Shown: positions 24,264-38,266, numbered from the stretch's first letter. The stretch is 64,000 nucleotides of DNA from Eucalyptus grandis (GCF_016545825.1 NC_052613.1:11408001-11472000); one strand, 5' to 3'. Translations and numbers: made by a program. The notes: generated by a model from the letters alone, not told the origin.

Positions 24264-24290
24264 AAGAGAGAGAGAGAGAGAGAGAGAGGA
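24264..24290. repeat. (GA)n microsatellite in the 5' region of the SPARK-type gene
   Basis: A GA run on the + strand, read as CT on the gene strand, lies ~160 bp upstream of the chosen ATG, probably in the 5' UTR or promoter. CT-rich leaders are common in plants. Confidence 0.85.
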
Positions 24291-24363
24291 GGAGACAGGA
24301 TGGTGGGGCTTGGAGTAAGCTTTGGAACCCCTGCTTTACTCCTTTGAGGTGCTGCTGCAGCAT

Positions 24364-27300
24364 TTAGTACAGCAGTCGGCTCCAAACGACAATGGCAATC
24401 TTGCTGTGAAAATTGAAATTTCGACATTGGATCGAACTTGTTGACCATACTTACTTAGAAATATGTCAATTCTGAAGACAATGCTTACACATAAATCATT
24501 CATGAAGGTGTATGTTTAACTCGTGAACAAAAATCTTTTAAAAAATAAATACAAAATATTGATTTGAGTATTTATTACATGCATGACAGCATTGACCGAT
24601 TATCTCGACATAATCGATGCACGAAATTTTCGTTTTCTCTGAGAATGGGTCCAAATTCAAGTACTATCTTTCGAGTAGTCATTTGTAGGGGGGTTGGAAG
24701 GTAGTATCATGGAGAAATCATTCATGAAGGTGTTGGGTAGTTTGGATGGGGTAGGAGAGAATCTTGATACTAAGCCATGTTCATGGAGACCTTTTTTGCC
24801 ATATATGTTCACGTAAAACAGAATTAGCTGTAATGATGATAGTATGTTTCCTACGTGAAAAAGTCAACCAAAACTTGATGATGAATGTCGAAAGATCGAC
24901 CGAGTAATTAAACATTTCGGATCCAACACAAGATATTATGTACCTCAAGCACAGCATCTCGCACAATAATACTTAAAACCCATGCTCACTGCTTTATGAA
25001 TAAAGTCTTATCCAATATATGTGGATAGAGCAATTTGCATGCATCTATATGAGAATTAGTAAAGTCGAAGATTTGAATATATTGTATTATCGAAAAAGAA
25101 GAAATAAACAACTTGGATGAAAGTATGCAGTTTTGTTTTTTAAGTGATGAAATTAGTTTCATCATTCCTTTTTAAGGCCATAGAGTACAAATTTTCAATT
25201 TGCCTATCCAGTGCATGGTATGGATGTTGGAATTCACAAGAACATTCGAAATCACATCTATAGCAATTTTACTCGCTTCTATAATCGATTGAAAGACAAT
25301 ATTGTTGATGACACATGTGTCCTTTTTCACTTTGAATTGAATATCCAGGAAAGATGACATCTTGTCATGTGGGTTTACAGTTAAACATTAATCAAATGAT
25401 GAGATTAAAGGGCTAGTTTAGATCTATCATTAGCTAGCTTGCATTTGACTAGTGTGTGCGGTGGGGATTCAAATTTCAGTGTGTGTCCTTGCAGTTGTGG
25501 CTAAGATTGAAGGTGTAAGTTGGGCTATGAAAGGGCCATGGTGGCTATTGTTGCTTGGCAAATCAATGGGACCATGGCATATTTCTACTATTGAAAACGT
25601 CACTCACTTATTGACAATTGCCAATGTGGGTATAGAAAAATAGTTCATTTGATTATGAATATAACCCGTTTGTTTAGACACCCATTTGCAAATTCTAATT
25701 TTTTTCGTTTTTATTATTTTCTTCGCCGGAATCACATCAATTATCTTGAAGAGAGTAATTATGCATACGAACTATTCTATGTCGCAGTTAGAAATCATAC
25801 AAAAGGATGGAGACTAATATAGATGTTCATATATATTGAAATCACCATTTTTCTTGGTCAATCATTCCAATTAACTGACCTATAATTATGTTGAATACAA
25901 TAATTTTTGTGGGAAATGAAATTCTTTGTGAACAACCCTGATATTAATTCGATTATTTTATTCAATTTGTGAGATTGGTGGGACATTTCATGAACCCGAC
26001 ATTCATCCTATCTCGGTAGGACCGAAATCGGAATCGTGAAAGCCACTTGACGGATGATGTTGTATCAAATCGAGTGGTATTCGAGGGAGTCACAGGTGCC
26101 AAGCCAGGGATTTTTTTTGTTCAATTCTTCACGAGACTCGACTCGTGTGTGTTCGAGACAAAACCCTGAGAGGTCCACGCCAACATGATCGGCTGGCGAA
26201 TTGGACAGACCAGTCTGACCATGGTTGTGACAGGACTTCATGGCACGCTTCGATATGTGCCAAAAAGGAAGAGAATGCATTCCCCCTGCATAAAAAATTA
26301 AATACGGATGGTATCCTAAGATAGTAATTGTTTTATTGCACTAGTAATTATTTCCAATGTAAGTAGCTTTCATTACCACGAAAGCAAAAAAAAAAAAATC
26401 CTAGATAGAGACATAAATAAGTTCCTATTATATTATGTTGCACTTGTTATTTTAATTTGTGGATAGTTACCTAATTGACTATAAACCTAACGTACAAATG
26501 CTAATTCAATTCTCAACTTTTCAATTTTGCTAATTTAATTCTAAATCTTTGTGCAAAATTTCTAATGTAATCCTCCCAATCAATTTTCACTGGAAATCGC
26601 TGACTAATGGTAGTCTAGTTACCATTGATCGTCCTATATGACACACTGTCACGTTAACGATTTCCGGTGAGAATTGGCCGATAGAAATACATTCAAATTT
26701 TTCCACAAAAGTTTAGGACTAAATTGAAAAAATTAAAAGTTTAGAACTCAATTAGTATATGTTCGATAGGTTTAAGATAGATTAGATAACGTCACATTTT
26801 AATTTGGGATAAGGGCTTCGGTGAAAGAAAGATTTTGGGATGGGGGTTTCTGGCGAAGTAAGTGATCATAGTACAAAAGATACCATAGTTTATACTAATC
26901 AGAATATAAAACTATAGTTTTAAGGTAAACAATTCGTTGGGGATTCCCTAATATCGATGAATAACTCTTAAAAACTGCTTACATAGCCGTAGCTCGTATG
27001 TTCTAGTTTTTGGATTTTAGTAGCATGACTCAGAGATTCTTTTTTCGGTCAAAATCTGAAAAAAAAAAAAAAGGAGAATTTCGTCATTAATAATTATCAC
27101 ACTAGTACCCAACATTCTTTATCGCAGGCATTCCACTAACAATATTCTTCTGTCCGTCTGGAATTTCGAAAATATTAAACTAGAAAAACATGAAAAGATG
27201 CATCATTCGAGTGGGGCCTCCTCAGCAACAAACAATGAATTGAGTCCTTTGATGTGAAATTCCTTTTATTCGAGTATCAGTAATATATCCAATATCACTC

Positions 27301-28689
27301 GAGCTTTCAGGTTGGAGTTTGTTAACGATAATTCCAACCTGTCATTCATAAAAATAACTTGTTAGATGTTCTGTGTGGATGAAATATTTTGTGTTCATTT
27401 ATACAAAATGAGTCGGAATTGGACATGAATTAGAAGGATTAGTATTACAAAAAATCTCAAATCAGTGTATCCGTGATCAATTTAGCCAAATTAATTTTCA
27501 TGTCACAAAAAAAATACCAAATCGATATACTCATGACTAATATATTCTGCGTTAACCACTATTTAATATTCCTGTTAAATTGCTAAAGTGGAAACACACG
27601 TAACAATAACTTGGATGATCGGCAAGAGATGGATCTAGTATGGAGGTTCAATAGAAATAAGTCTCCTAAGCAGTGTCAATTTGGGGAAGCTAGATCTAAA
27701 GAAATGAAATGAGACTGGGATACATGCTAATTTTGTCCTCGGAACTCCCTCAAGTTTCAAAAATGTGCTAAAATCCCTAATTCTTGCCCCAATTTCATCC
27801 TGAGTTTTTGGTAGATTTATTGCGAATGTTCTAATTTGGGATTTTTTAAAACCTGAAAATTAGTTTGGAGTAATCATGGCATGAATATATTAATCTAAAA
27901 AAAATTATGGTGATAACTCTAATTAAAGAGAGGTTGCTTATGATATGTCCTAAAAGGAGCATAAAAAGTTCTCATTTTCCCTCTGACAGTGCAAGAAGCA
28001 GAATTAGGTTAATGGAGACTCCGAAATTCGAGCTAGCTTTTGGAAAGATAAATGAAAATTCGAGCTCAGCTAAAAGTGGCACGCATGCGCTTGAGCCTAA
28101 AGTTACTCCTGTTCTCTCCTTTTCAGTTTACCCCGAGAAACTTTTCATTGTTTTCTTTATTTTTTATGCAAATTCATGATGAACTCATGATTTATATGAA
28201 TTGCTTTTAACTCAAGGGGGGCTCCTCAAAGAATGTGCGGCTTAACTCGTTGGTGCCCAGTAGAGTAGTAGGAGCCTGCTGCCATTGAATGTATCTAAGC
28301 CTCTTTGTCACAAGAAAAAAGCGATGCCATTGAAGTGCATTATTGTTGAGATTTATTATATCGATTTAATGCATGGAGTCACTGGAGAAAGACAAGAATG
28401 GCATTCTTGACATAACTTTGCTTTAAATGTTTCAAGTCGGATTTTGCGTTAACAATAATCAACTAAGACTTCAACAAAAGAAAATGAAGAAAATTATGCA
28501 AAACTCTCTCAAACTTAGGCTTCACTTGTTTTGTAAAAAATTTGACATTTTCTATAAAATATTTTTTCAAAATTCATTTTTCAAGAAAATCATAGCTTTT
28601 TCCAATATTTGGCTTAAATCTGAAAATAAACTATTAAATTATTTTTCATCATTTGAAAAGAAAATTTGGTTTAATTTTCCTAAAGAAAC
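24364..28689. other. Noncoding stretch
   Basis: Over 4 kb without a supported gene. All open stretches are short and lack domains. The part near 28500-28690 ('tcacttgttttgtaaaaaattt' through 'aagaaaatttggtttaa') resembles the left side of the Tourist-like MITE family seen at 1598, but no partner end could be fixed. Confidence 0.5.
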
Positions 28690-29670
28690 ATGCTGAGGCC
28701 AGACACCAGAGAAGGCCACCAAGGACCTATGCATGGTTGCTAAGGACTTGAACACAACCGTTGGGGATCAAGGCATGAACATCAAGGTCATGAGCATGGC
28801 CATTGAGGACTCTAGCATGAGCACTAAGATCCCAAACTTGAGCTCTATGGACTAGCCTTGGGCTACAGTAACCTAGGCAAAGGAGCCCGTTACTAGTGCA
28901 CACAGTCAAGAACCTTGGCACTTGGGCCCGACGTGAGAAATCAAGCCAAACCTTAATGGGCCTAGGCCCAAACACATGATGATAGGTTAATGTTGGTTAT
29001 ATTTGAGACTACATTATTCAGATAGATCAACAACTGTGCCACACCCGTATGAGTCGGGTTCGTCTCAAACAAAGAGATCATCTAATCAGAATCCTGTTGT
29101 GATATTCTTAGTTTAACTCACTAGAGATATTATGTACTTTGGCTTATCTATACCAAACCTCACGATTTTATCTTTTAGTGTATAGATAGGCACTTTTTTC
29201 AAGAGATTACCCATCTTAGTAGTGCTCTCACCTATCAATGGAGGGACATAACCGATGAATAAAAGATACAAGACTAAGCCATGGGAATTCCCTATTGGGC
29301 CAACGACTCATGAATGCCGCTAGGTTGGCTTCTTTTATAGAGGTGAGTAAGGGGGTCAAGTAGAGACCAAAGATATTGAGTGATCAATTTGGCTCCATAG
29401 GAGTAAGTCACGAAGATTGAGAAATAGCCTATAGACCATCCCTATGGGGCGGTAAATGGAGAGTCACCCCACCCTAGGACTATGGAACAAAGGGTTATTG
29501 CATGTCTTAGTAGCTAGAAGGAAAAGAAAGCTATGCCTTACAATAATGATTCTTTTAGCATTAGCCTATCAGGAGAATCAATTACTCAATCTTTGGGATA
29601 AGGATACCACAAGTGCAATAACTTTCATACGACACCCATTTAAGAGTTATAATCTTTTTCCGACCACTTA
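28690..29670. repeat. Older duplicated block, copy 1 (partner 30641-31520)
   Basis: This block and 30641-31520 align in order. Shared phrases include 'ccttgggctac', 'cacttgggccc', 'catgatgataggttaatgttg', 'gggccaacnactcat' and 'ccatccctatgggg'. A third copy of the last part starts unit 2 at 41022. The copies are diverged and carry no conserved frame. Confidence 0.75.
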
Positions 29671-29710
29671 AGAGCCTTAACTTCTAAAACACATTCATTT
29701 GAGTGCCATG

Positions 29711-30637
29711 TGTGAAAGCTAGTATGAGCACCTAGAGGGGGTGAATAGGTGCAGAAACAATTTTGCGAGATATATGCAGTGCAAATCAACAATAGATTAT
29801 GAAAAGGAAATTCTCAAAACAAATTACGATCAAAGTAAAAGAGTGTAGAGAAGAGAATATGAACACAGAGATTATAGTGGTTCGGCTTAATCCAAGCCTA
29901 CGTCCACTCTTCCGCACTGACAGCCCAATGGCTGAATTTCACTATGAACAAAAGAGTTGTTACAGTTAGACTCTTCCTTGAATCCACAGTGTAGAGACTC
30001 TACTACACTTCCTCAAGGTCTCTCAATGATATAGATTCTCTTTTGTGTACAAGATTTCGCTCAGTAGTTTAATTAACTAAGAACAAGGAGCTTCAGACTT
30101 TGGAATTCTTCTATTGCACACACTCTTGAACAACTGGAACGTCTTCATTATATACTCATTTATGTCATCATACCCGTTGGCACTTACCAAAGAAATTCTT
30201 CCAATCTACCCATTGGACAGAATCAATTAGGAAGATCTTCGAGCTATTTAAGGAATATGACGATAGCCCATCAATCATGCTCGCCCATACAATCAGGATC
30301 TTGGTTTCTATAAGTAGAACCTTCCAAGTATACTTCGCCAATCAACGAATCCACGATTCCCAAATCAATCTTGATCAAAATCAAGGATTCCGACATGCTT
30401 TATCCAACCAAAAGATCTACTCCAATCGATAAAGTCAAATCCTTGACGAAACATCCAGTTTTGAATAAGTCTTATTTGACGGTCTAGAAACTGTCAATGA
30501 GGATAGACTTTGAGTCTTGAGTCTGGCAGTCCGGAGGTCTTCAAACTTTGATGGAAGAGTCTGCAAGTCTTCAGACTAGACTGATGAAAATGTTTTGTCA
30601 GCTTCAAAACACTCAAGGAAGTTTTCTTCAACACCAT
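29711..30637. mobile_element. Probable solo LTR
   Basis: The segment starts TGTGAAAGC with 'gcacctagagggggtgaataggtgc' soon after, a wording typical of plant LTRs, and ends CTTCAACA, so it has TG...CA ends. It splits the two copies of the older duplication (28690-29670 and 30641-31520). A candidate target duplication (ccat) is weak. No internal domains are present. Confidence 0.5.
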
Positions 30638-30640
30638 TGA

Positions 30641-31520
30641 GGACCTTGTCTAGTTGCCCGAGACTTGCACATAGCCGTTGGCAACCTAGGCATGGTCCTC
30701 AAGGCCCCAAGCATGGCTATTGAGGACTCTAGCAAGCATTGAGATCTCAGACCCGATCTCTATGGTTCCAGCCTTGGGCTACAATAACTTGGGTGAGGGA
30801 GCTGGTTGCTAGCGCACATAGTCGAGAACCTTAGCACTTGGGCCCCACCACGAGGAACCAAGCCTAACCTTGGTGAACCCAAGCCCAAACGCATCATGAT
30901 AGGTTAATGTTGATCATATTTGAAAATGCGTCCTTCGAGTAGGTGGATGGGCATATCATTTCACATGTACTTCTATGAGTTAGGCATTTCTTGAACTGAG
31001 AGATTTGTGAATTGGGATCTTATTGTGACACCCCTAGTTTAACCCATTCGAAATATTATCTATTTTGGCCCATTTCACATTGAGCCTTATGATTTTGTCT
31101 ATGGCATATATGTAGGCTCACTCATCGTAATAGTGCTCTCACCTGCTAATGGAGGAACGCAACCTAGGAACAAGAGAAATAGGGCTAAGCCATGGGATTT
31201 CCCAATTGGGCCAACAACTCATTAATGTTGCTAGATTGGCTTCTTCTATAGAGGTTGAGTAAGGGGGTTGAGTAGAAACCAAAGGTCTTGAGTGAGCGAT
31301 TCGGCTCCGTAGAGGTAAATCAAGAAGATTGAGAAATAGCCCTACAGACCATCCCTATGGGGGCGGTGAATGGAGAGTCACCTCTCCCCAAGACTACAGA
31401 ACAAAGTGTTATCATGCATCTCAGTAGCCAAAGCAAAAGAAAGCTATGCCTTGCAATAATGATTCCTCTAGCATTAGCCTCTTGGGATAATTGATAACTC
31501 AATCTTTGATACACTATACC
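30641..31520. repeat. Older duplicated block, copy 2
   Basis: Partner of 28690-29670. The left breakpoint of the large laccase duplication (31204) falls inside this block, at 'cccaattgggcc'. Confidence 0.75.
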
Positions 31521-32640
31521 CTAGATTTTGAGAGTCCATTAGCCGAAATTGATGACTTGGTTATAGGAATTGAGTACTTGAGCATCAAGCCCTTGAGCTA
31601 GACCTTATGGACTTAGGCTCGTGAACCAGATGAGGGTCTTGGGCCTAGCCTCTATTGACCTAATCCTAGGCACCTGTGATATCAACATGAGAGCTAGGTA
31701 CTCAAGCATGGTTGTTAGAGACTAGGTCTTGGGCCTGACCTCCATGGACCCAAAAGGCGTCGATCAGTTGACCATAGGAGCTAGGTATTAGGCATGACTT
31801 TCATGGACTCAAGTAGGAGCACCAAGATCCTAAGCTTGGCCTCTATGGACTGAAGCTCTAGCCCAAGCATTAAATTGGGGTCCCCAATGATACTTACATG
31901 GGCGTGGGAGCCATGTCCCACGGCATAGCCACCAAGTTTGGGCAAACTTCATGAGTCGATTTGCCTACACGTCTTGCTTTTACTGCTAACCTCCATGGAC
32001 CCAAGCAAGGCAATGGTTACTTGAACACAAGAGCAAGGTACCTAAGTTTAGCCACCAAGGCTTAAGCATGGCAACTAGGTCTCCGAGCTCAACCTTAGTG
32101 GACTCAAGCCCGAGTGCCAATGACTTGGGTCTAGAAGTCAAGTTTCCAAACATAGCCATTGAGAACTAAGCACTGACACTGTGGACCTAAGCTTAACCTT
32201 TATGGACTTGGGCCTGCCTTGATGGACCAAAGCCCAAGCACCAAATTAGGGTCCCAGGCTAAGCCTCTATGGATCTAGGCTTAAGCACCAATTACTTGGG
32301 CAAAAAAGTCAAGTATCCAACAAGCACCTTAGCACCAGAGTCTCAAGTCCGAGCATTAGTGACTTGGTTGCAAGAGTAAGAATTTAGGGTCTTGGGCCTT
32401 ACCTTGGGTCACCTGGGCCTAGCCTTTGTGGACCCAGGCCCAACCACCAAGGAACCAGTCGTAGACTCGATGGTATCAAGAGGAGGAGTCAAGTACTTAG
32501 ACATGGTTGGCAAAGATATGGGCACGGGCATTGCGATCTCGAGTATGGTTGTCGAGAACCTTGGCATGGGCACTAGGGTCACATACCTAGCCTATGTGGA
32601 CCCAAGCACTAATGTCGAGGTTTGTGTCTAAACGTATTTG
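31520..32640. repeat. Degenerate short-phrase minisatellite, unit 1 copy
   Basis: The sequence is built from recurring phrases such as 'cttgggcctagcctctatgg', 'acccaagcccaagcacc', 'atgacttgggca' and 'gtcaagtactcaagcatgg', in variable order and spacing of roughly 60-110 bp. It is strongly diverged. No frame is conserved; the open stretch at 32392-32631 is incidental. The homologous copy is at about 41330-42430. Confidence 0.7.
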
Positions 32641-34321
32641 TGGACAATAAAAATATTTTTGTTCATTCATTACAAGTGATCATTTTTATGAAGATATTTT
32701 TTAAATCATTTATTTTTCGCGAAACAAACAAAATGTAGGAGTAAAAACCTACGTTAAACACGCATTGCTCCTTTGAACTTTGTTTAGTTACAACCATCCA
32801 TTATATTTTTGGTTACCATGTAGTGCATATGGCTTCTAATAAGTAAAAGGATATTTTTATTATCTTGTTTAAGGAAATCTTTCTTTCGCTCTTGAATTCA
32901 AAATAAATAAAAAGTAAGAATATGGAGAAACATAATCTAATTAAAAGATCCATAAAGAAAAATTAAGTATCAATAATTATACATGCTAATGACTTATAAT
33001 AAGTAAAAGCGTATTTTTATCTCTTTGCTCAAAGAAATCTTTCTTTTTCTCTTTATTTAGAAAAAGGAAAAATTATGAAAATAGAAGTAAAATGTTTATA
33101 CAGAAAATAAGTATCAATGATAATGTTAAAAAAAAATTTTAATATTTTATAAATATATTAATAGAATTAATAAGATATTTTAAGGAAAAAACACAATTAA
33201 GTATAATGAAAAAAAAAATCGATAACAAAAGGTCAAATTAAAAACGGTATACTCTATATGCATTTTTAAATGGCTATGTGATGCATAAAAAGGATTTATT
33301 AGTAAGAAATATTTAAAAATATCACTTTGAATTTCAAATAACCATTTCCTTATATAAATTGAGATAGGGTTAACTAGTGGGCCGTGCCAAGCAAGAGATT
33401 TTCCTTGTCAACCCGCGGACTGGTCCTCGAAACGTTGGCCCGAGTCAAGCCCCTTGTATATTTTTTAATTGAGTTAAATTTTTTTGGCTGAATAAAAATT
33501 AGAAAGAACAATAATTAGAAATTGAATTTACAACTCCGATATTTGATAAAAATTACAAGAAATGCAAATATACCAGCATTGTAGGATTACTCCAAGTAAT
33601 ATATAATTAATGAAAAATCTCATTTAATTAGACGCAAATGAAGTACAAATGCATCTTCACATTATTCTTAAATACAAGTGCCCTAATGACGATTTTACAC
33701 GGATTACACTTGAGAATTTCTAATTAATCTCAATGTCTTCAGCATGTTGTCTCTCACCAGGCCTCATACGATAAAGTGTCATCATTGTCGTCTTGTTCAC
33801 ATTTGGCACGTTCTGCTGGAGCCAATTCTTGCAATAAACCAATCATGCCCTCAGACAGCCCATTTCTATAGATTTCATGGTCAAGACGAACATGGACTCG
33901 AGTTGTACCGTAGAGGTTGGCGGTGTCAGTAAGTCACGAGCCAATATGGAAATAATCGACCAAGAAAATGAGCTCAGATTATGTGGCCCATTGGCATCTT
34001 TATAGATGGGCTTCCCAAGCAAACTACAAACTCAATTGTGGGCCACCTTGGTTTGGGCTTACAAACTCCAATGTGGCCCATGGAAATATGATCTCGGTGC
34101 TCCCAACCGAGGACGGGTGGGAAAAATTCTTTTAGGTATTCTCCAAGTACGCCTAAGCGAGGTAATAGGGAGGACAAACCTGCCATTGGGAGAGCAACGC
34201 TTGAGATTGAAAGGAAATTGAATCTTGCCATGGGATTTCTATAAGTTCTAACAATTCTTTTTACTAGTCCCACGTTGTATATGAAACTATTTGAGTTATC
34301 AATGCTGTTGAGCAAATCTAT
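32641..34321. other. AT-rich spacer of unit 1
   Basis: Noncoding, largely A/T-rich to 33850, then a more balanced segment to 34300. It aligns with 42430-43631 plus 46720-47226 in unit 2, where a long LTR-like insert splits it after 'accaatcatg'. A right-end-like MITE motif (tttttcgcgaaacaaacaaaatg) occurs near 32710. Confidence 0.6.
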
Positions 34322-34536
34322 AGGGTTTGTTTTGCAAAAAATCAGTAACTAGGAAAAAAACTTTATTAACTTTGACCATTTATATTGTTTGGAAAATAAG
34401 TTTACGTTAATATTTTCCTTAATAAGCACAACTTATGCCTGTACATTTTTATTAATAAAGAAGATTAAGTGATACAGTTGACTGAAGTTAGAAAAATCTT
34501 TTGTAAATTATTGGTTTTTTGCAAAACAAGTGCACC
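34322..34536. mobile_element. Small Tourist-like MITE, unit 1 copy
   Basis: A 215-bp segment with inverted ends: GGGTTTGTTTTGCAAAAAA at the left and, on the other strand, GGTGCACTTGTTTTGCAAAAAA at the right. It is present at the same place in unit 2 (47227-47447), so it was inserted before the segmental duplication. Confidence 0.6.
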
Positions 34537-34936
34537 AAAGAGAATACTTGGATACTTCTTCATTGAGGTTAATGGCAATATATTCATGATACTAAGAGGA
34601 TGGTTCATTAAGTCACAGTTACATAAGAAAATGGAGGAACTTTACTCGCACCAAAACTTTAATCGTAAGAAAAGAATCCATCTATCTACCCACAAGATCA
34701 TGCCTTAAATAACAATACTTATATTACCACAATGACATTATTGTTTACAAAAGGCTTTCTCTACTGATGCTTAAATGAATCCCAATCACCAACCCTTCTT
34801 TGCTAAAATTATATTGCCGTCATTATAACCTCTCCACAGACACTAACCTAACAAATCTAATACACAACAAAGCAAAGGAAAACAGAGCAAAGGGCCGAAA
34901 AAGATAGCGAGTGTTGCTTGGATAAATGTCTTCATC

Positions 34937-37900
34937 TCAACATAAGGGAAGATCATCAGGAGGAGGCAGCAAGCATTGAGAAGGGCCAGGCCCATTGGGT
35001 ACAATGAAGGCCATGGCAAGGCCCCATGTAGTGTGCTCCTCAAGGTGGCAATGGATGAACCAAGCCCCCGGGTTATCAGCCTTCAGGCGGATCGCGGCCC
35101 ATCCCCCGACGGGGACCGCCACCGTGTTCCTCTCGGGCGGGTCCACGAGGTTATAGCCCGCGGGATCGACGTTGGCATCGTAGTTCCCGAAACCCCGCCC
35201 CATGATGAAGAAGTTGTGACCGTGGACGTGGATGGGATGGTTCTCGGGGCTAAGGAAGCTCGTGTCCTGGAGCACAACCTCCAAGTTGGTGCCGAACGGC
35301 ACCACCAGGAGCTTTCTTCCGAACTCGGTATTCATGTTCTTCGTGAGGGGGTTGACTCCGGTGAAATTGAAGGCCTTTGGGGGCCGCTCCGGGAAGGTCG
35401 AGGTTAGCATCTTGCTCGCGGTGAGGTTCTTGTAGTGCCTCTCAAGGATCGACATTAGCGGGCGGACGAAGGACTGGTTGTTCATCGATGCAAAGAACCG
35501 CTTCCCGGCATAGCCCTTGCAAGTTCGATTCGGTGGACAATCTTGGAGGTTGAGGCTGATGGTGGTGATCACTCTCCTATCGATTGCCTTGGGGACCTTA
35601 CATGGGTATTGAGGTGTTGCAAGGCTCTTGAGCTTGTCCGAGAACTTTGTCGCAAAGGTTGTGTCGGTCATTTTAGGAAGATTAGGGACCACGACGCTAG
35701 GCTTGATGCTTCTGCCACTAGAATTGGGGCCTTTGTATTTTAAAAAGCCCAGTGTTGTGGAATTATCAAAGGGGAAAACGGAGGTGAGGTAAGGAGCGGC
35801 TGCCATTGGGAACATTCCTGAGGGGTCCGGCGCTCGGTTTGTCCGGAGCAGGACATTCGTGGTCTGCCCCGGCGCAATCATTATGGCCCGGATTGAAAAG
35901 GGCTTCGTGTAGGCCGCGTCGATCTCGACCACCTTCAGTGAGTGGTTGGCCACTGCGAAGAAGAGCTCGTGATTGAGTGCGGCGTTGATGATCCGAAGCA
36001 GGTACGTCTTGCCCGGTTCCACGGCCCGGATGAACGTATCTGCAGAGGCAGGAAGCAATTGGAGATTAAACTACAGTAGGTGATCATAGCCCATCCAAAA
36101 AAAGGGAAGGAACTAAAGTTTTGAGAAAGAGCAAAAGAAAAACATCTGATTGAGAAGGCACTAGTATTATGATACCTTTGGCAGAGCAAGGATAGAGAGG
36201 ACCTGGAAGGCCATTGATGGTGTAAGCGTCTGAGAAATTAGGGCCACCACCATACATCATTTCACCCTCCACTGCATCAACATCCGCATTCCACCATTCA
36301 CCTATTGTTTAGGGTCAAACCAGGTGCAATTCCAAGTCAGAAAGCAGTACAGACAGAAACAAAAAATAATTCAGAGTGAGGGAGCGAAAGTGAAAAAGGC
36401 CTTGGCCATCATATTCATTTGCATACATGAATTCTGAACAAACGAACACAAAGGGGACATTGGTTGCATGATGTGGGTCAAAGTTCTCGGACATAGAAGT
36501 GGACCTGTCGGATACACTACATGTGACATACACTATGTGCAAAAGTAGAAAGACATTTAATGTGTCATTTTTAAGATTTACTTCAACAATATGTCAGATG
36601 TGATTAGTTAAGAGATACGATATCTTAACTTTTAGCTCGCAAATTTGGTATTAAAAACCCTCTAAAATATATTCGAGTCAATTTCATGCGAAGCATATCA
36701 TATTGAGATGAATATCAATGCATTTAAATTTATTTAAAGGGTATTATCTAATAAGATAGCTAAGCATTACCGAAAATGATGGGGATTTCAGCTTCAATCT
36801 TGGGTGAGAATGGGTAGGGCAAGCGGGGGTAGATGATGAAGGCACCATGTACGGAGGCTCTTTGCCAAGAGAAATGGGCGTGCCATAGAAGGGTGCCTCT
36901 TTGGTCCGCCACACTGAACTTATAGGTGTAGGTGTGCCCTCCTTTTATGGGGCACTGGGTTATGTAGGCCGGTCCATCCGCCCAGGCCGTCCTGTACTGC
37001 CTTATGCCATGCCTATGCCCAAGATGACAACATCAACACCACCTCCATCCTTAACATTCGTAAGCTTTTCAAAATGAACTAAATCGAAAGGGCTTCTAAT
37101 CAAAGGTTGAGTTCATATGAGCAGAATTACAAATTTTTCATAAGCCGCCTTCTTTAGGCACTTTCCAATGTTTCCATGAATAGGACAAACCCTTGGAAGT
37201 GTCCAAAACCCTTTTGGCTTCCGGTTTAAAAAAGTTTAATCTTAACTTAAATTAAGTGGAGAAGATGCCAAGAATTCCTTAATTGAGTTTATGCACATCT
37301 ATGCACTATAGATCCTTTGAATTGAGTGACTCTCTCCTAAATATATTACCTAAAACAAACATTTGTCTTTCCATTAAATTTTATTTTTTGACATAGCTAG
37401 TGTGCGAAAAAGAGCAGCTTGCATGCTAGAAAAATTGATATCCTCGTGCGATGGCAAAAGGAACGGGCCCGGTCGGATTCGAGGGGCTCATTTCGTACCA
37501 TTGACCAGAACAGCATGATGATCGAGAAAAGAAGCAAAGAACGGGAGATATTCATGTAATAATGAAATAGGAAAAAAAGTGAATGAAAAGTACAATGATG
37601 TGCAGCCCAACATAATAAGAACCAATTAATCATGTGCGTGCATGCTTTGATATGTTACCAGTGGATCGTGGTGTTCTTGGTGATGCGATTGGTGACTTTG
37701 ACTTCGACGTGGTCGCCTTCGTAGACGGCGATGGTTGGCCCCGGGTATTTGCCGTTCACCGTCAAAAGCGACTTCGTGTGGCACAGTCGGGTCACTTGTT
37801 TCCACTCCACCTAAGGGATAGCAAATATTTGGAGAGTAGGGTTTTTAAGTTAAACTAATCTCAGACGTCATAGTTATGTACCATTAGAAATATCTCATAT

Positions 37901-38250
37901 CGATTCGGAAAAGAATTAGTGGTCAATTTATAAGTGTGAGGAAATATCTCACCTTTTGAGTTAGTTTTTCGGATAATAGTTGCCCAAAACCAACGAACGC
38001 AAAATTTTAAGAATGAAATTATGCAGAACATGTTTGCTCGAGTTTCAAGTTCTTTCTTTTCTCTCCTTTCTGATCCATGTCACGTAGGTGATTTCACAGA
38101 CACATTTAGAAAGAAAGTGGAAGAGAGAGAGCTTACATTGAAATAAAAACGTTTGGTGTCTGTTGCGGCAGAGAAAGCTATAAGAATATTGCAAGAGAGG
38201 ATCAGAACTAAAACCCTTAGAATCATGCATTGCTGGTTGGTACCCTCCAT
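34937..38250 (-). CDS. Laccase A (multicopper oxidase), five exons
   Basis: Exons, in gene order: 38137-38250, 37659-37810, 36771-37012, 36176-36301 and 34937-36039, all with GT-AG borders and consistent phase, predicting 578 residues. Exon 2 is 152 bp, the usual size in plant laccases. Residues 1 to about 27 form a signal peptide ([18 protein letters not shown]). Copper ligands are all visible: HWHG (88-91), WHAH (132-135), HPIHVHGH (479-486) and HCHLEEH (541-547), with Leu552 at the axial position. The C-terminus [10 protein letters not shown] is family-typical. Laccases oxidise phenolics such as monolignols or flavonoids in the cell wall using O2; the substrate of this one is unknown. Compared with laccase B it has about 40 changes, many toward Lys or Arg. 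The clade is not assigned. Confidence 0.95.
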
Positions 38251-38266
38251 TGCAATTCACCTTCAA

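Noticed and set aside
24108..24363. In-frame upstream ATG at 24363 as the start of the SPARK-type gene
   Set aside because: It would place ~85 residues of low-complexity Leu/Ser sequence, encoded by the CT-rich leader, before a good signal peptide at 24108.
30583..30610. A hammerhead-ribozyme-like ctgatga motif
   Set aside because: The conserved GAAA core and the required stems are not present at the right spacing.
32392..32631. A 79-residue open stretch in the phrase-repeat region
   Set aside because: Not conserved in the duplicate at 42190-42430, where the frame is lost.
34976..35407. A 143-residue open stretch on the + strand, repeated at 49530-49961
   Set aside because: It lies antisense to the laccase last exons. 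It is open only because of the GC-rich codon pattern of the laccase and has no domain.
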